Below are positions 39,401-47,459 of a stretch of DNA of 64,000 bases, one piece after another (position 1 is the first letter of the stretch; the number at the start of each line of letters is the position of its first letter). The position numbers and the translations under genes were made by a program. This stretch comes from Pelagomonas calceolata (taxonomy: Eukaryota > Sar > Pelagophyceae > Pelagomonadales > Pelagomonadaceae), in the NCBI GenBank assembly GCA_918797485.1, contig CAKKNE010000002.1:3004501-3068500 (forward strand). The letters are read 5' to 3'. A model generated the notes under the pieces. It was given only the letters and a program-made list of their open reading frames with translations. It did no database searches and was not told the origin of the DNA.

Positions 39401-40445
39401 ATTTGTTCGGGAACTCCGTCCTTGCTAACTTGAGCACTTCCAATCGTGAGCAGTGGTTCGACACCTCCACGACGCCCTGGTCCCCTATTTGTTTGCAGTG
39501 CGAGACATCTAAGTAAGTCAAAGAAGTACAATCCTTCCCTACCGTCATAAGGTCGTGGTCGCTCAACAGCTGGCAGTGGGACATATCTAGATACTCGATA
39601 GCTTCGCCCGAGCCCTTCGATAGGGCAGCTAGAGCCCAGCCGTTGACTGCTCTACTACACCCTCTTAGGGACACGTGTTTGAGCTGGTTGCATCTTTCCC
39701 CAATTGCAGCTAATCCCGGTCCCGTTAATGAAGAACATCCAGATAAATCCAAGTAGCGGAGGTGGACGCAATGCAAGGCGACTTCCCTGAGACCGACATC
39801 GTGAATATCGATAGCACCCGAAATATCTAAGACTTCCAGCCGCGGCGCACATTTCGCGATCCGCGAAAGACCGATATCTCCTAACTTAGAAGCACCACCC
39901 ATCCTGACCGCCTTCAAGCCTACTTCGGAATGCGATCTTTCCAGAGCACCCGCCCTCGCGTCGGCCTCGACCTTGGCTCGCTGTAAGGCATAGGCTTCCT
40001 GCCTTGCCAACCATCTCGCATCCGTCGTAGCAGCCATAGATGCAGAAACGCCTCGTTTATCATCTGAAGCCTTCTTGGCCTTCTTCCTAGGTAGGTCTGC
40101 CTGCCTTTGTTCTTCAGCTAGTTGCGCCATGGCGTCTTCGACGAACTTCGATTCGCGTTCCGTGACATAGTTCTCTATCGTAGCGCAAGTTTTGTTCGAC
40201 ACCAACAAAGACCAGACCCTCAAATCCAACCGGTCGGGACATAGCAACTCGGGAGGCACGTCGTCAAAGGGAATCTCGTGACGATTGTCCTCGTCAGCCT
40301 TCGCGATCGCATGTAACACGGAAGCGACGTGGGAGTTCTTCGTCCGGTTTGTTGTGGTCGATTTCGACGGCGAACTCGACCGGTAGCTCTGGGGGCTGTC
40401 CGCCGCGGGGACCACCTGGGCGCTGGCGGCGGAGCCCTTGCCCAT
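36420..40445 (-). CDS. Large LRR - IQ - WW - B-box - WW scaffold protein
   Basis: The protein has 1341 residues from ATG 40445 (MGKGSAASAQ); the frame is open upstream but low-complexity. Domains in order: an N-terminal helical part; AMN1/F-box-type cysteine-containing leucine-rich repeats (about 170-690; LEVLDISGAIDIHDVGL, LRYLDLSGCSSLTGPGL); many IQ motifs (about 700-1060; IVKTQASYRGYCGRRY, SIEIQRIYRGLRGRQR, TIQALYRGHCGR), each a potential calmodulin site; a WW domain (PFFYNQITGEIRW, near 1073); a B-box-like zinc finger (CGNCEYFEASLECSVCQEFFC plus CHQTVHF); a second WW-like unit (SYYYNPVSGEGTY); and RP-(M/T/R)-TG repeats at the end. Ca2+/calmodulin-regulated scaffolding is inferred, perhaps ciliary. 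Confidence 0.9.
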   Translation of the reverse strand: MGKGSAASAQVVPAADSPQSYRSSSPSKSTTTNRTKNSHVASVLHAIAKADEDNRHEIPFDDVPPELLCPDRLDLRVWSLLVSNKTCATIENYVTERESKFVEDAMAQLAEEQRQADLPRKKAKKASDDKRGVSASMAATTDARWLARQEAYALQRAKVEADARAGALERSHSEVGLKAVRMGGASKLGDIGLSRIAKCAPRLEVLDISGAIDIHDVGLREVALHCVHLRYLDLSGCSSLTGPGLAAIGERCNQLKHVSLRGCSRAVNGWALAALSKGSGEAIEYLDMSHCQLLSDHDLMTVGKDCTSLTYLDVSHCKQIGDQGVVEVSNHCSRLEVLKLARTEFPNKLTDVAILSIAEGCGKTLKELDLNGCELVTDVGVSWLAHQAGATLEKILLRNCDRITNAGCRALADHCHVLQKVDIRGARRCTDVGIRVLGAALGEQLQHLDIGQMHLLTDGVDRGFGFEGILALARDARALRVLRLDGCFQVSKRSLAALAKGLTTLQEIGLAGCPRLHAKEFGDLCKASKDSLEKISLACCGDCVSDDLVVNMARGAPRLKQLSLRDCERFGQRGCKALATNCLRLTRLDLTGCAGLTDEAVNEFSTVRWKPPGLRHLLLAHCRGVGDIGLAWLVEGSGSNDIVTLNLTKCSCTSAALKSSRDYFPHSEMKRDPGFFGFWPKPRWEHRLQIQAFGRDRRGIVKTQASYRGYCGRRYTKGLRAWKALEKATLVLQKRWRGSKGRARYRYFRAKFIRETHAATVIESGVRGSFARGKARRLRKVDQWRRACRAAILVQAAYRSLVARRYATLRLKEAQILREKRLGASIEIQRIYRGLRGRQRFRFFEAERQRKLMRRFRACQKIQMWRRCLLAKWRTDLLREHFERRQALERATAIHIQAKIRTFCTRRVYRIMRRKYDARMRIALFCQCACRLRKSQIVVYVAAAEGRHRKEVNAVCCIQRMYRCRAARDEYAKRKQAYMEYLAARLDATITIQAHSRTWAALVIFRQLKAEKDEYDARMAEVTRWASSTIQALYRGHCGRIRAVAVRDEKRARWKEMFDEDSRRPFFYNQITGEIRWRRPQDLLELMPRPLCGNCEYFEASLECSVCQEFFCAECHQTVHFGGKRAKHPFRALYDAFGKRVDYGDGDFDLGSMWPSEIIQDDIAGILLRIAPHRDPAEKIGLWERYDDDEYQKSYYYNPVSGEGTYDKPQAVREHEQLTALQRAQQQSQEHGLEYDDYYQGHARPMTGVSFAGLSPTRPTTGISWAPSSPNRPRTGLSQKSIESHHSNTTVLSRKEGVDYSPMNTPTASEYSRAGTPASPDLRGWTPPAAPRELEAEQGGL

Positions 40446-40894
40446 GTCTCTGGTCCTTGTTATTGGTATACCAAGGTAACACTGCGATGAGCGCGTCGAC
40501 CGCTTCTGGAGGCCCGCAGCGCGCCGCGGGGGCTGCGTTGGAAGCGCGCCCCGGGCGGGGCAGCAATGCCGTCGCGCGGCGTTGGCGTGCTGCCCTCTCG
40601 ACGCTTGCTCGGGGTTGATTCTGGGCCGGGGACGTCCTCGCAGGGCTCGGCGAGGGGTCGGACGGTTCCCCTTGCTTTTCCGTTGAGGTCCGGGGCGGGG
40701 TAGGGGGTCGCTGGCTTTTGCAACCGCTTCGTCCCGAGCGGCGCTGAGTGCCGTCGTGCCACCGGGCAGCGAAGGGGAAGCGGCCGCTGCATCGCCACGG
40801 CGTGCTTGCACGCGACAGGCAGCCCGGAGCCGAGCGCGCCCTGAAGCGCCGCGACCGGTGGTCAGCCCAGCCCAGCCCAGCTCGACAGACAACC
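40446..40894. promoter_or_regulatory. Shared divergent promoter region of two scaffold genes
   Basis: This 449-base gap separates two head-to-head large genes, so their transcription may be co-regulated. It is GC-rich. CCCAG is tandemly repeated at 40866-40880. No TATA box or specific site was recognised. Confidence 0.45.
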
Positions 40895-43800
40895 ATGGTC
40901 GCCGGCATCGTGGTCATGGTCGGCGGCGGCCAGCAGCCCGCGGCCCAGCAGAACATGATGTTCGGCGGCGCCCAGCTCAAGCCGTTGAAAGCGTCGTCGT
41001 CCGCGCCGCTCGGGAAGGTGGGCAACCTGCCCGGCGGCATGAGCGCTTCATTAAAGTCGTTGATGGATTCGACACAAGTGCCTCGGAAAAGAGTCCGGCC
41101 GAAGCGACGGCGGAAGATCTTGCCTTTGATCCAGTATAGAGCGCCGCCGCCCCAACCTCCCAGGCCGGCCGGCGGACCGCGACGAGGACCGCGACGGCAA
41201 CGACCAGTTCAGGAGAGCGACGACCAGTCGACGGCGGACCCGTTTGCGTTCAGACAGTCGGAACCGCTCTCGAAACCGAAGCACGCCACGCATTGGTCGG
41301 CCATGTTACGAGGAGAACAAAAGTCCATGGCCGAGCAGGTCACGCGCTTTCCTGAGCGAGACGAACCGGCCATGTGGGCCGCGAAGGACGAGCAGCACGC
41401 GATTGAGTGTCGGCAAAAAGCCTACGCCGAAGCGGCCGAAGCTAGAAGAGCTGATGACGCCGTCAACGCGTACAAGCGCGACTTGGAACTGAGGCGGAGG
41501 CAGCGCGAACAGCAGCAGAAGAAGGAGGCCGAGGAGGAGAAGGCGAAGAAAGAAGCTGACGCTCGCGCGGCGGCCGCAAGAAAACGGGCCCTGCCGAAGA
41601 AAAGGCGGTTAAGACCGGAACTATCACCGCTCAAGGCGGGCCAAGCAAAGACCGTGTCGATCCAGGAGCCTCCTAAACAAGAAAAGAAAGTCGTGGACGT
41701 GAACGCGGAAGACGAGGGGGACCTTTGGGACGCCATTCTTAATGATGACGCGCCGTCCGCACCACCAGTTGTCGTGGAGCAGAAGAAGGCCACGCACTAC
41801 GGCCACATCTCGCCCGAGAAGTCGCAGCAGATGCAGCGGCCGATGCGCGACGTGGTCGCGGAACAAAAAGCGCGCTGGAAGAAGAAGCGGGAGCAGGAGA
41901 AGCGCTTCCTGAAGCAGCAGGTCGCGAAGGCTCGTAGGGACCTCGATAAGCGGGCCCACGTGCGGGTCGACGCGCGGCCATTGCGCGGGAACAGCAATCT
42001 CGTGAAGGCTCATCAAGGTTCATTAATGCCCGGCTTCGACGCTTCGGGGAGTTTCATCGATAAGGAAGGCGCGTTGCCCCTTCGGGAAGATGGTGTCAGG
42101 CCGATGACGGGCAAGAAGATTAGTCGAAGATATGGGGAAGACTGGCTCGCGGAGCACTTCAAGTCCTTGGTGGGTGGTGGTGGGGTCGTCGCTTTCACGC
42201 CCGGCGAGGACCAGGCTGACGAAGAGATGGAGCCCCACGAATCGCCTTCTAGGCCGTTCACGGCCTCGTTGTTGGCTAATAGACCCTCAACGACGGCCTC
42301 ATCAAGACGCGGCGCGGCGAGCCCCGCCTCTGTCGAGGAGGAGGAGGCCTCGCCGCGCGCCCGGGCCCTCGAGGAGAGCGCGCGCAAGAACGCCGAGGCC
42401 GTCGCGGCGCTCCGCGAGGACACGGCGCGCCTCGCGAAGAAGAACGCCGAGGAGGATACGAGAAGAGCGCGCTTCGAGGAGTTCAAGGCGACGGGGAGTC
42501 GGGACGCGCTGCGCGTCGAGACGGCTCCGGAGCCCGACGCGCTGGTGGTATCCCAAGAGCCGGCCGAGGAGGCGGAGTCGAGCGCGAGCGGTGGCGCGCC
42601 GGTGGGCGACAAGACGCGAGCCGCGCTCGAAGCGCGCCTGCGAGAGATCTTCGACCGCGTCGACACGTCTGGCGACGGCGAGATCTCCGTCGTGGAAGCG
42701 GTAAAAGCGCTAAGAAAAGACGACGGCTTCGCCGAGGTGCTCGGATTTGATGAAGCTACAAGAGTGAGGCAGGAGGACGGCACCAAAGACCAACTAATCC
42801 TGGCGCTCGGCGCGCTGGATAGTGATGGAGACAAGAACATAAGCTGGGCGGAATTTAGGAGGGTGGCGCTCGACGATGAAACGCCGGCGACGCCCCAGAA
42901 GCAGATCACAAACTTCGCCGTCGGTACGAGGATCGAGGCGCGCTACGAGGCCGGCGACGAGTGGTACGCCGGTGTGATCGAAGTGGCGCACGAGGACGGG
43001 TCCTACGACGTGTTATACGACGACGGGGACCGCGAGGCGAATGTTTCTGCCGACTTGGTGAAGCGCGAGGGCCCGGACTCGAAGCGGAAGACGCCGCCCG
43101 TCGCGGCGACGCCCGTCGTCGCGGCGCAGACGCCCGCGACGGCGGCCTCGGACGACTACGGCGACTCCTTCGACGACTTCGAGGAGCCGCCTAGCACCGC
43201 GAAGAAGTCGCCGATGCCCGTCGTCGCCGAGGGTGGTGACGACGCGCGCCAGCTCGACTTCGAGCCCGAGTCCGCGCCGGAGCTCGCGCCGGAGCCCGAG
43301 GCCGACGAGCCGGCGCCGGTCGACCCGCTCTCGCCCGGCGCCGCGGCCTTCGAGAAGGAGAAGGAGAAGCTCGCCCAGCAAAAGGCCGAGAAGGCGGCCT
43401 TGTCGCCCTACAAGTCGCCGCCGCCCGAGAAGAAGGCGGAAATGTTAGCGAAGGCCAAGGCCGAACGAGCCGCGAAGCAAGAGGCCGCGCGGATCGAGTA
43501 CGAGGCTCAACAAGAACGGGACCGCATTGAGAGGGAACGGCGGGAAGAGGAGGAGCGCATCGAACGGGAACGGCTCGCCGCCATCAAGGCTGAGGAAGAT
43601 AGAATAGCCGCCGAGCGGGCCGAGGCCGAGCGTCTTGAACGGGAGCGGCTAGCAGCTATACGGGAGGAGGAGTTGCGGATCGAGAAGGAGCGACGGGAGG
43701 CGGAGCGGATAGCGCGGGAGAAGGCCGCCGCCGAGGAGGCCGAGCGGGAACGACGGAAGCGCGAGATGGAGGCGCAGCTGGCCCGGGAGCGCGCGGAGAT

Positions 43801-44188
43801 GGAGGAGCGCAATCGAATACAAGCGGAACAGATGGATAAAGCATTAGCGGCGCTCGCCGCGGCCGCGCCGGCGCCAGCATCGCCGCCTCCTTCTGCCAAA
43901 CTGGAGCCGCCGACGCCCGGCACCGACTACGGCGACGACGAATTCGAGAACAGCGCGGCGACGCCGAAGTACGAGGAGTCCTTCGAGGCCGACGCGCCGG
44001 CGACGCCCGCTGTTGATGCAATTCCGGAGGATAGTGTGGCGGCGCCGGCGCCTTTATTGGCGCCGACGCCCGAGCACAGGCCGCCGCCACCATCAAAGAT
44101 GGAGACGCCCTTCTCGCACGCTTCTACCGAAGGTTATGGGGAGGACGACGACTTTGAAGATGAGGACTTTGCGGACTTTGAGGACTAA
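40895..44188 (+). CDS. Coiled-coil protein with EF-hand pair and Tudor-like domain
   Basis: The protein has 1097 residues from ATG 40895 (ACCATGG context). Features in order: Arg/Pro-rich start (KRVRPKRRRKILPLIQYRAPPP); a first Lys/Glu coiled coil (about 190-265); the motif PFTASLLANRPSTTASS (about 453-469), nearly identical to one in the 5.9-kb gene; an EF-hand pair (LREIFDRVDTSGDGEISVVEA and ALGALDSDGDKNISWAEF, about 580-655) with canonical D-x-(S/D)-G-D loops; a Tudor-like domain (GTRIEARYEAGDEWYAGVIEV to YDVLYDDGD, about 675-720); a long Arg/Glu coiled coil (812-985); and acidic DYGDSFDDFE-type repeats. A Ca2+-responsive cytoskeletal or ciliary scaffold is inferred. Confidence 0.88.
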   Translation: MVAGIVVMVGGGQQPAAQQNMMFGGAQLKPLKASSSAPLGKVGNLPGGMSASLKSLMDSTQVPRKRVRPKRRRKILPLIQYRAPPPQPPRPAGGPRRGPRRQRPVQESDDQSTADPFAFRQSEPLSKPKHATHWSAMLRGEQKSMAEQVTRFPERDEPAMWAAKDEQHAIECRQKAYAEAAEARRADDAVNAYKRDLELRRRQREQQQKKEAEEEKAKKEADARAAAARKRALPKKRRLRPELSPLKAGQAKTVSIQEPPKQEKKVVDVNAEDEGDLWDAILNDDAPSAPPVVVEQKKATHYGHISPEKSQQMQRPMRDVVAEQKARWKKKREQEKRFLKQQVAKARRDLDKRAHVRVDARPLRGNSNLVKAHQGSLMPGFDASGSFIDKEGALPLREDGVRPMTGKKISRRYGEDWLAEHFKSLVGGGGVVAFTPGEDQADEEMEPHESPSRPFTASLLANRPSTTASSRRGAASPASVEEEEASPRARALEESARKNAEAVAALREDTARLAKKNAEEDTRRARFEEFKATGSRDALRVETAPEPDALVVSQEPAEEAESSASGGAPVGDKTRAALEARLREIFDRVDTSGDGEISVVEAVKALRKDDGFAEVLGFDEATRVRQEDGTKDQLILALGALDSDGDKNISWAEFRRVALDDETPATPQKQITNFAVGTRIEARYEAGDEWYAGVIEVAHEDGSYDVLYDDGDREANVSADLVKREGPDSKRKTPPVAATPVVAAQTPATAASDDYGDSFDDFEEPPSTAKKSPMPVVAEGGDDARQLDFEPESAPELAPEPEADEPAPVDPLSPGAAAFEKEKEKLAQQKAEKAALSPYKSPPPEKKAEMLAKAKAERAAKQEAARIEYEAQQERDRIERERREEEERIERERLAAIKAEEDRIAAERAEAERLERERLAAIREEELRIEKERREAERIAREKAAAEEAERERRKREMEAQLARERAEMEERNRIQAEQMDKALAALAAAAPAPASPPPSAKLEPPTPGTDYGDDEFENSAATPKYEESFEADAPATPAVDAIPEDSVAAPAPLLAPTPEHRPPPPSKMETPFSHASTEGYGEDDDFEDEDFADFED

Positions 44189-44391
44189 TTTTTTGGGGGG
44201 CTTGTATTTTTCTAGGCTGTTCCGCGCGCTCGTTTTCGTCCGCAAACGAGCGCCGGGGGTCTCGCGTACCCACTGCAGCCTCGTCGGCTTCTCGACCCCG
44301 TGAGATTGATGATACGGGCACCGCGCGGCTCCGAGGTCGCATAGGGGGGTCTTTGGGGTAGTGTAGACTCAAGGGACAAAAAAATAAGCGT
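44189..44391. other. Gap between scaffold gene and tRNA
   Basis: Contains a T-run and G-run just after the stop and A6 at 44378-44384, which on the minus strand is a T-run after the tRNA and could serve as its RNA polymerase III terminator. Confidence 0.5.
44378..44384 (-). terminator. Pol III terminator candidate for tRNA-Pro
   Basis: A run of T on the minus strand starts about eight bases after the tRNA 3' end, the usual place for a Pol III terminator. Confidence 0.65.
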
Positions 44392-44516
44392 GGGCCGAAC
44401 CGGGGATCGAACCCGGGACCTCCTGTATGCTTGCGAGCGCGGCGCGCGGCGCGCGGACCCAAAACAGGAATCATACCTCTATGCTGGAACCCTTTGACGG
44501 GTCTGACCATTCGGCC
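44392..44516 (-). tRNA. trnP-UGG: tRNA-Pro(UGG) with two introns, one in the D-loop
   Basis: The acceptor stem GGCCGAA (44516-44510) pairs perfectly with TTCGGCC (44399-44393), with discriminator C at 44392 and no encoded CCA. The T-arm is CCGGG-TTCGATC-CCCGG. The D-stem GTC/GAT and D-loop TAGAGGTAT match eukaryotic tRNA-Pro, but 23 bases (44504-44482) separate C12 from the loop. The anticodon stem CCTGT/ACAGG has the loop TTTGGG plus T, split by 30 bases (44457-44428) at the canonical 37/38 site; the anticodon is TGG. Removing both inserts leaves a normal 72-nt tRNA body. The first insert has its own short hairpin (ACCC/GGGT). Exact D-loop intron borders could shift by a base or two. Confidence 0.9.
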
Positions 44517-44756
44517 GATGCATCCAACGCTAAAAAGTATCGGTGGCGGGCGCACAACTGCAGCCCAGCACACCTCTTTTTCTTTCTTCTGAGCCTTCAT
44601 GAAGCATACTACGAAACGGCCCGTTTTCGAAATAATAGTTAAAAACGCTGTGTGTTTTTGTCGCGCACGGCTGCCAAGGAGGGCTAACAACAGTGCAACG
44701 CCACGCAAGGGCCCAGCTTCGAGCGTGCCACCGCCAGCAAGCCAGCCTTTGGAGCC
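44517..44756. other. Divergent gap between tRNA-Pro and PIG-L gene
   Basis: These 240 bases contain no recognised feature beyond the upstream regions of both genes. Confidence 0.5.
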
Positions 44757-45645
44757 ATGCACCGCCTCACCGAGAGCATCATAGACAATGCCACCATCAT
44801 CCTGATCATAGCCCACCCCGACGACGAGGCCATGTTCTTCTACCCCACGATATCGCGCGCGAAACGACTGCACATCATCTGCCTTTCCAATGGCGGCTAC
44901 GACGGCCTCGGCGAACAGCGCGAAAAAGAGCTGCAGCGCGCGGCGCGTCGCTTGGGCGCCTCAGCGACGTGCGTCAACAACGCGGCGCTCCAAGACGGGC
45001 CGCACGCCTGGGATCCAAGCGTCGTGGCGGCGAACGTGGGGCCGTGGCTGCACGCCGGCGCGGTCGTCGTGACGTTCGATCGCTACGGCGCGTCCGGCCA
45101 CGCGAACCACGTGGCAGTCTACCACGGCGCGGCCCCGGCGTCCTTCGCGCGGCGCGGCGACGGCGTGACGCGCGACGCACGCAGGCGTCCGGCGGCTCGC
45201 CCAGACGAGACGAGACTGCCGGTTCTACGCGCTCGAGACGGCGCCTCATTATAGACGGTACATCGGCGCGTTTGATGTACTATGCGCCGCCGTGCGCGCG
45301 CGGTTTGATCCGCGCCCGTGCCTTGTTCAGTGTCCTTGAAGCTCCGCGTCGATGGCGTGCTCTGTGTGTGTTTTTCCGCCTCCGCCTCCACGCCATCGAC
45401 GCGGCCGCTCTGTGCGTTTGTCTCTCGACGCCATCGACGCGATGCGGGGTGCCGAGAGAGTACGTGATACCGTTGCGGCGGGAAAGACACGCTACGCATA
45501 TAGGTCCGTGCTCGTCGCGAGCCTCGACGTGCGCGGCTGCTACGCGGCGCTCGCGGCGCACGCGTCGCAGCTGGTCTGGTTCCGGCGGCTCTTCGTCGTC
45601 TTCTCCGCGTACACGTACGCGAACCGGCTCGTCGTGATCGATTAG
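44757..45645 (+). CDS. PIGL: PIG-L: N-acetylglucosaminyl-phosphatidylinositol de-N-acetylase, spliced
   Basis: This enzyme performs step two of GPI-anchor synthesis at the ER. The start holds the zinc-site motif IIAHPDDEAMFFYP (A-H-P-D-D-E), LHIICLSNGGYDGLGEQREKEL, and VVVTFDRYGASGHANHVAVYHG with the H-x-N-H ligand pair. A second coding part (RFYALETAPHYRRYIGAFDVL) is in another frame, so the frame changes between about 45150 and 45215; either a tiny intron (GTGACG to CGCAG, 20 bases) or an indel. A 174-base intron at 45330-45503 (GTGTCC to CATATAG, phase 2) leads to the last exon (45504-45645), which has CYAALAAHASQLVWFRRLFVVFSAYTYAN, the typical C-terminal H-x-S-Q-x-x-W-F-R. It lacks an obvious N-terminal membrane anchor. 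Confidence 0.88.
45330..45503 (+). repeat. PIG-L intron with inverted GCGTCGATGGCGT copies
   Basis: This GT-AG intron is 174 bases. GCGTCGATGGCGTG at 45347-45360 is followed by inverted copies CACGCCATCGACGCG (45393-45407) and GACGCCATCGACGCG (45429-45443). The same core is found in the introns at 5.0, 33.1 and 56.3 kb. Confidence 0.7.
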
Positions 45646-45698
45646 CGGCGGCGACGGCGTGTTTTTGGGTAATCCTGTTGTGCTAACAAACAGACATC

Positions 45699-46970
45699 TT
45701 ACTCGGATTCGATCCGCCTTATTAATTCGCGCGGAGGCACCGAACCATTAGTAGAGACGGTCAGCGCCCGCAATTTCGGGACCAAAGCCGCGATCTCATC
45801 AACAGAGCGACTCAAAAGCTCTTGTTTTGGCAGGACGTCCACATCACCGGACGCAGAAACGTGGATGAACGCGTTCGAGTCCCAGACCGTCGTCGGCGTC
45901 TTCTTCGCCCGACACCGACACGCGAGGAACTCCAAACACCCGTCGAAGCCCTTGTTGCCCGGCGCCGGCGCTTTTCGAGAACAGCACCGCGTATTCAACA
46001 CCTCCAGGGGCGCGAAGGGCCGCACCGCGTGCATGACCACTTCATTATGGCCGCACGGTTTTCCGTGTCTACCGCCCCAGTCGCCCTCGGCCTCCGGGTT
46101 CGGCCGCCAGCCCGGCGCTAGGGCTTGGTCGGCCTCGATGGCGTCTCTCACTCTCCTCGATATATCATCGGCCACGGCGCCGCTACGGACTTCCCCGGCC
46201 CACGGCGCGCCCAAGTCCTCGCCACTCAACCCATCCATGTACTTCGTCCGCGCTAAGGTCCTCGTTTCGCCTCTTGCATTCGTGAGCATCGCCTCTTCAT
46301 CAACGATCATGCCTAGCAACTGCAGCTTCTTTTTGGACGTCGCGTCGGCACTACCAGCCAGTCTAGCGACGTCGGCCCTCTTCTTATCCTTGAGGGAGGA
46401 GGACGCTTTTCGCGCCAGGGCGCATCGTTTCTTAACATCGTCGAGGTCGCTCCATAATTCAGAAGGCCATGGCAGAGCCTCGAAGCCCGACGGTGGCGCT
46501 AAATTATCAAAACGGGCCTTCGAAGCCTTGGCCCGCTGTAGACACTGCTTGAGCCGATCTCGCGCGTCGTTCGTCACAGCTAAGACACCGCCCTTGCGTA
46601 GCGACGCGGCCTCCTTCGCGGCTTGCGACGAGAGCGCCGCGTGGAGCGCTAACGAAGGCGCGCCCAGGGCCTTGCAGGCCATCCTTAGTTCCTTGGCGCT
46701 CCGCGCGTCGCGGCACGTCGCCACGACCAAAATATCAGGATCCCGGCGCCACGACGCGTAGCAGCGCTCGAGCACATCTAACTCCTTGGGCGCGCGGCCT
46801 TCGCTCGAAGCCCGCGCGTCGAGCGCGCGCTGCTGCTGCAGCCGCGCCGCGGCGGCGGCGACGGCCAGCGAGCCCGTCGCGCGCGGCTTTTGGTGTGTGG
46901 GTTGCTGACCCTTTTTGGCTTTCCCGCGCTTCGGCGGCGCGCCGGTGTGGCGGCGGCGGCCCTGGCCCAT
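45699..46970 (-). CDS. Unknown basic protein with Cys/His cluster
   Basis: The protein has 423 residues from ATG 46970 (MGQGRRRHTGAPPKRGKAKKG). The first 30 residues are highly basic (possible nuclear or nucleolar signal). A Rossmann-like or helical middle (ILVVATCRDARSAKELRMACKALG; GGVLAVTNDARDRL) precedes a Cys/His cluster near residues 300-350 (GRHGKPCGHNEVVMHAV, TRCCSRKAP, CLEFLACRCRAKK) that could bind zinc. The C-terminus is alpha/beta (TVWDSNAFIHVSASGDVDVL). No family was recognised. Nucleic-acid binding is a guess from composition. Confidence 0.72.
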   Translation of the reverse strand: MGQGRRRHTGAPPKRGKAKKGQQPTHQKPRATGSLAVAAAAARLQQQRALDARASSEGRAPKELDVLERCYASWRRDPDILVVATCRDARSAKELRMACKALGAPSLALHAALSSQAAKEAASLRKGGVLAVTNDARDRLKQCLQRAKASKARFDNLAPPSGFEALPWPSELWSDLDDVKKRCALARKASSSLKDKKRADVARLAGSADATSKKKLQLLGMIVDEEAMLTNARGETRTLARTKYMDGLSGEDLGAPWAGEVRSGAVADDISRRVRDAIEADQALAPGWRPNPEAEGDWGGRHGKPCGHNEVVMHAVRPFAPLEVLNTRCCSRKAPAPGNKGFDGCLEFLACRCRAKKTPTTVWDSNAFIHVSASGDVDVLPKQELLSRSVDEIAALVPKLRALTVSTNGSVPPRELIRRIESE

Positions 46971-47459
46971 GGTTACTTTGCGCAGCGGCGTTGCCGCGCT
47001 TCGCACCAGCGATACGTACCTCACGAGTTACGCCCGCCACTCCTTGCTGCAAATGCTGGCCAGGCTGCAGGCTGTCGTATTGTTGCTCACGCGCCCTTCA
47101 CTGCGCGAGCGCGCGCAGCCGTTATGCACGGGAGACAGGCGTCGCTTCACGCAGCGTTTCACCACAGATCGCGATAGATGCACAACTAGGCTGCAATTGC
47201 CAATGACATTGGCCAAAATAGCAAGGGAGAGCAAAAACACCAAAATCAATCAAGAGATGAGAGGAGAGCCCTCCCGAGAACCTCCTGACGCCTCACAAGC
47301 CGTTTTCGCAAGCCCTCCTCGCCTGGCCGGCAGCTCTCAGCGCCAAGACGAGTTGGGCTCTCAGGCAGCCAAATATAGCGCCGCGAGGCAGCCTTGCACC
47401 CGCCAAGCGCCACGGGGACACCACTCCAAGCGCAAGGGCAGCCCTCGCAAACAACGACG
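46971..47459. other. Divergent intergenic region
   Basis: This 489-base gap lies between the basic protein gene (minus) and the EF-hand gene (plus). It is less GC-rich in 47160-47270. No motif copy or gene is recognised. Confidence 0.5.

Noticed and set aside
40446-40892. Minus-strand extension of the LRR-IQ-WW protein to 40892
   Set aside because: Low-complexity and overlaps the start of the divergent gene; ATG 40445 gives a sensible N-terminus.
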